A stretch of 5,746 nucleotides of DNA from Candidatus Bipolaricaulota bacterium (GTDB taxonomy: Bacteria > Bipolaricaulota > Bipolaricaulia > UBA7950 > UBA9294). The notes beneath the pieces were generated by a model that worked only from the letters and a program-made list of their open reading frames with translations, searched no databases and was not told where the DNA came from. The stretch's first letter is position 1. Each line of letters begins with the position of its first letter. The position numbers and the translations under genes are program-made. The stretch lies in contig WFSM01000088.1 in assembly GCA_015485945.1 (NCBI GenBank), forward strand, positions 1 through 5,746, given 5' to 3'. Of the stretch, positions 4,583 through 5,746 are shown one piece after another.

Positions 4583-5451
4583 CGCGCATCGTCGTCCTTG
4601 GCGATCTTAACCTCGATATTTCTGTCTCCCTTCCCGATAGGCTCATTCCCGGAGGCGAGTTTCGCACTGAAATCCTGAGTGCACCCGGGGGTGCAGCCGC
4701 TAACTTTGCCTGCGCCGCCGCTCGCCTGGGGGCAGAAGTGGTGTTCATCGGGTGTGCGGGCACCGATCCGGTTGGGGATAGTCTTGTTGCTGAACTGAAA
4801 AAGATCAAGATCGAAACGCACGTCAAACGAGTCGCCCTTCCTACGGGAACAATTATTGCCCTCACAGATGGAGTAGAGCGGACGATGCTGTGCTCGCGCG
4901 GGGCAAACGACAGGCTCGATGCCCCGTTCATTAATCCGTCATGGTTCGACGGCGCCCGTCACCTTCATCTCTCCGGCTACGCGGTTCTTTCTTCCGGACA
5001 GACAGCGGCAGCGAGACGCGCGCTGGCAATAGCAAAAAATGCCGGTATGTCTATCTCCCTCACTGCTCCCCCGCCAAACCTGATCAAGAATTTCGGGGTC
5101 GATGCTTTTATCGGCGCCATCGCTTCGGTTGATTGGCTATTTCTCAACCGGGATGAAGGGAAGACGATTACTGGTGCGGAGAGAGCCGAGGATATCGTCA
5201 CCGTTCTTTCCCGCAAGTTCACTGCCGGTGCGCTTACCCTCGGCAAAGACGGAAGCTTGGCGTGGGATGGAGATGACCACGACCGCAGCATGACTACACC
5301 GCTTGCGAGCGTGGATTCCACCGGCGCCGGCGACGCGTTTGCCGCTGGTTTTATCGTGGACTACTTAAGACACCACGACCTCGGTCGCGCAAACCGGCGT
5401 GCACTCGATACCGCACTTGTCCGCTTGCAACGCCGAGTCTCCCCGGTATAA
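4579..5451 (+). CDS. PfkB/ribokinase family carbohydrate or nucleoside kinase
   Basis: A cytoplasmic ATP-dependent kinase of 290 residues. Motifs in order: N-terminal GDLNLDI (8-14), PfkB signature 1 region PGGAAANFACAAARLG (36-51), NRDE (190-193, the Mg/phosphate NxxE motif), TLGKDGS (220-226) and signature 2 DSTGAGDAFAAGF (246-258) with catalytic base Asp252 and the anion hole GAGD. The substrate cannot be deduced; ribose, fructose, nucleosides and others are phosphorylated by this family. The start ATG overlaps the TGA of the upstream BtpA-family gene (ATGA), so the two are translationally coupled. The C-terminus after Asp252 is 38 residues, somewhat short and arginine-rich, but I see no clear frameshift. 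The stop codon TAA lies within the -10 box of a promoter directed at the 23S gene. Confidence 0.92.
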   Translation: MTRIVVLGDLNLDISVSLPDRLIPGGEFRTEILSAPGGAAANFACAAARLGAEVVFIGCAGTDPVGDSLVAELKKIKIETHVKRVALPTGTIIALTDGVERTMLCSRGANDRLDAPFINPSWFDGARHLHLSGYAVLSSGQTAAARRALAIAKNAGMSISLTAPPPNLIKNFGVDAFIGAIASVDWLFLNRDEGKTITGAERAEDIVTVLSRKFTAGALTLGKDGSLAWDGDDHDRSMTTPLASVDSTGAGDAFAAGFIVDYLRHHDLGRANRRALDTALVRLQRRVSPV

Positions 5452-5452
5452 T
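5425..5452 (+). promoter_or_regulatory. Predicted rRNA promoter P1, overlapping the kinase 3' end
   Basis: TTGCAA (5425-5430) and a consensus TATAAT (5447-5452) are separated by 16 nt. The -10 box includes the kinase stop codon. Start point near 5459. Together with P2 about 58 bp downstream it forms a tandem arrangement often seen before rRNA genes. Confidence 0.5.
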
Positions 5453-5467
5453 ATCCCCCTGTCGTTG

Positions 5468-5505
5468 ATCACCTGTATTTCTTGACAGTGAATCCTGCAG
5501 GTGAT
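5468..5505. repeat. 8-bp inverted repeat centred on the P2 -35 box
   Basis: ATCACCTG (5468-5475) and CAGGTGAT (5498-5505) are exact reverse complements 22 nt apart. The centre lies within the TTGACA of P2 and the right arm touches the -10 box. A regulator site is possible; as RNA it would be a weak long-loop hairpin without a U-run, so it is a poor terminator for the kinase mRNA. Confidence 0.5.
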
Positions 5506-5510
5506 AGAAT
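5482..5510 (+). promoter_or_regulatory. Predicted rRNA promoter P2 for the 23S gene
   Basis: Perfect -35 TTGACA (5482-5487), 17-nt spacer, -10 TAGAAT (5505-5510), one base from consensus. The start point would be near 5517, about 58 nt before the mature 23S end. This is the strongest promoter-like sequence in the window and faces the rRNA gene. Confidence 0.75.
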
Positions 5511-5518
5511 TGATTTTT

Positions 5519-5535
5519 GTGCAGCGGCGCTGCAC
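5519..5535 (+). other. Hairpin at the 5' end of the pre-23S transcript
   Basis: GTGCAGC (5519-5525) and GCTGCAC (5529-5535) form a 7-bp stem with a 3-nt loop, starting about 2 nt after the predicted P2 start. It could protect the 5' end of the precursor or assist processing. No clear boxA-type antitermination motif is recognised between here and 5575. Confidence 0.5.
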
Positions 5536-5574
5536 GTTGGATCCGGTCATTGACAAGTGAATAGAGTGTGTGCC

Positions 5575-5746
5575 ATACAAGCGCAGTAAGGGCAAATGGT
5601 GGACACCTTGGCAGCTGGAAGCGATGAAGGACGTGGCTAGCTGCGATAAGCCTCGGGGAGCCGCTAAGCAGGCGTTGATCCGGGGATGTCCGAATGGGAG
5701 TACCCGCCATGGTGAAGCCATGGCAGGGCGCACTGAAACCAAAGTA
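5575..5746 (+). rRNA. rrl: 23S ribosomal RNA, 5' end (partial)
   Basis: Start of the large-subunit rRNA, cut by the right edge. Conserved domain I segments match the bacterial 23S pattern as remembered from E. coli and Thermus: AAGCG (5579-5583), GGTGGACACC (at about 5597), GCGATGAAGGACGTG (5621-5635), CTGCGATAAG (5641-5650), GGGGAGCCGCTAAG (about 5655-5668) and TCCGAATGGG (5689-5698). The mature 5' end is estimated at 5575 by aligning AAGCG to the E. coli start and may be off by several bases. Only about 124 bp separate it from the kinase stop, with two promoters and no 16S or tRNA gene, so this 23S is not preceded by a standard 16S-tRNA spacer. Reading frames crossing this region are not real genes. 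Confidence 0.95.

Noticed and set aside
5550..5579. A third rRNA promoter from TTGACA at 5550-5555
   Set aside because: No acceptable -10 hexamer lies 16-18 nt downstream; that position would fall at the mature 23S 5' end.
5351..5742. Two minus-strand frames across the kinase end and the 23S start
   Set aside because: They run through recognised 23S rRNA and two promoters on the opposite strand; translation is not protein-like.

Overview
This is bacterial DNA of moderate-to-high GC. It carries two divergent protein-coding blocks and the 5' end of a 23S rRNA gene. Nothing fixes the phylum. The 23S start, apparently separate from any 16S gene, a TroA-type metal importer with an FmdE-like subunit, and a BtpA/PfkB pair would suit a deep-branching, probably anaerobic bacterium, but that is inference.

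Left block (about 1-3740, minus strand). Transcription order is nikR (nickel-responsive ribbon-helix-helix repressor, all four nickel ligands present), then about 300 bp rich in hairpins with two copies of a near-identical 20-bp palindrome, then a TroA/ZnuA-type substrate-binding protein, a stand-alone FmdE-domain protein, an ABC ATPase and an ABC-3 (ZnuB/TroB-type) permease. The last four genes are tightly coupled: ATGA overlap, 19-bp overlap, 4-bp gap. The binding protein appears to lack the usual Zn/Mn histidine ligands and has Cys/Met near those positions. With the nikR neighbour this suggests a non-zinc, possibly nickel, importer with an FmdE-like accessory. After the permease comes a new promoter and the first 11 codons of another minus-strand gene, cut by the window edge.

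Central divergent promoter (3670-3785). The nikR promoter overlaps two tandem GTGTTAC half-sites spaced by 13 nt, a plausible NikR autoregulatory operator. Facing it is a plus-strand promoter placed so close to the next ATG that the mRNA should be leaderless. The two -10 boxes lie in an 11-bp perfect inverted repeat.

Right block (3785-5746, plus strand). A BtpA/SgcQ-family TIM-barrel protein and a PfkB-family kinase overlap by ATGA. Two tandem sigma70-type promoters follow, one overlapping the kinase stop codon and one close to consensus, then the 23S rRNA gene running off the right edge. No 16S or tRNA lies between kinase and 23S, so this 23S gene is not in a standard 16S-23S order.
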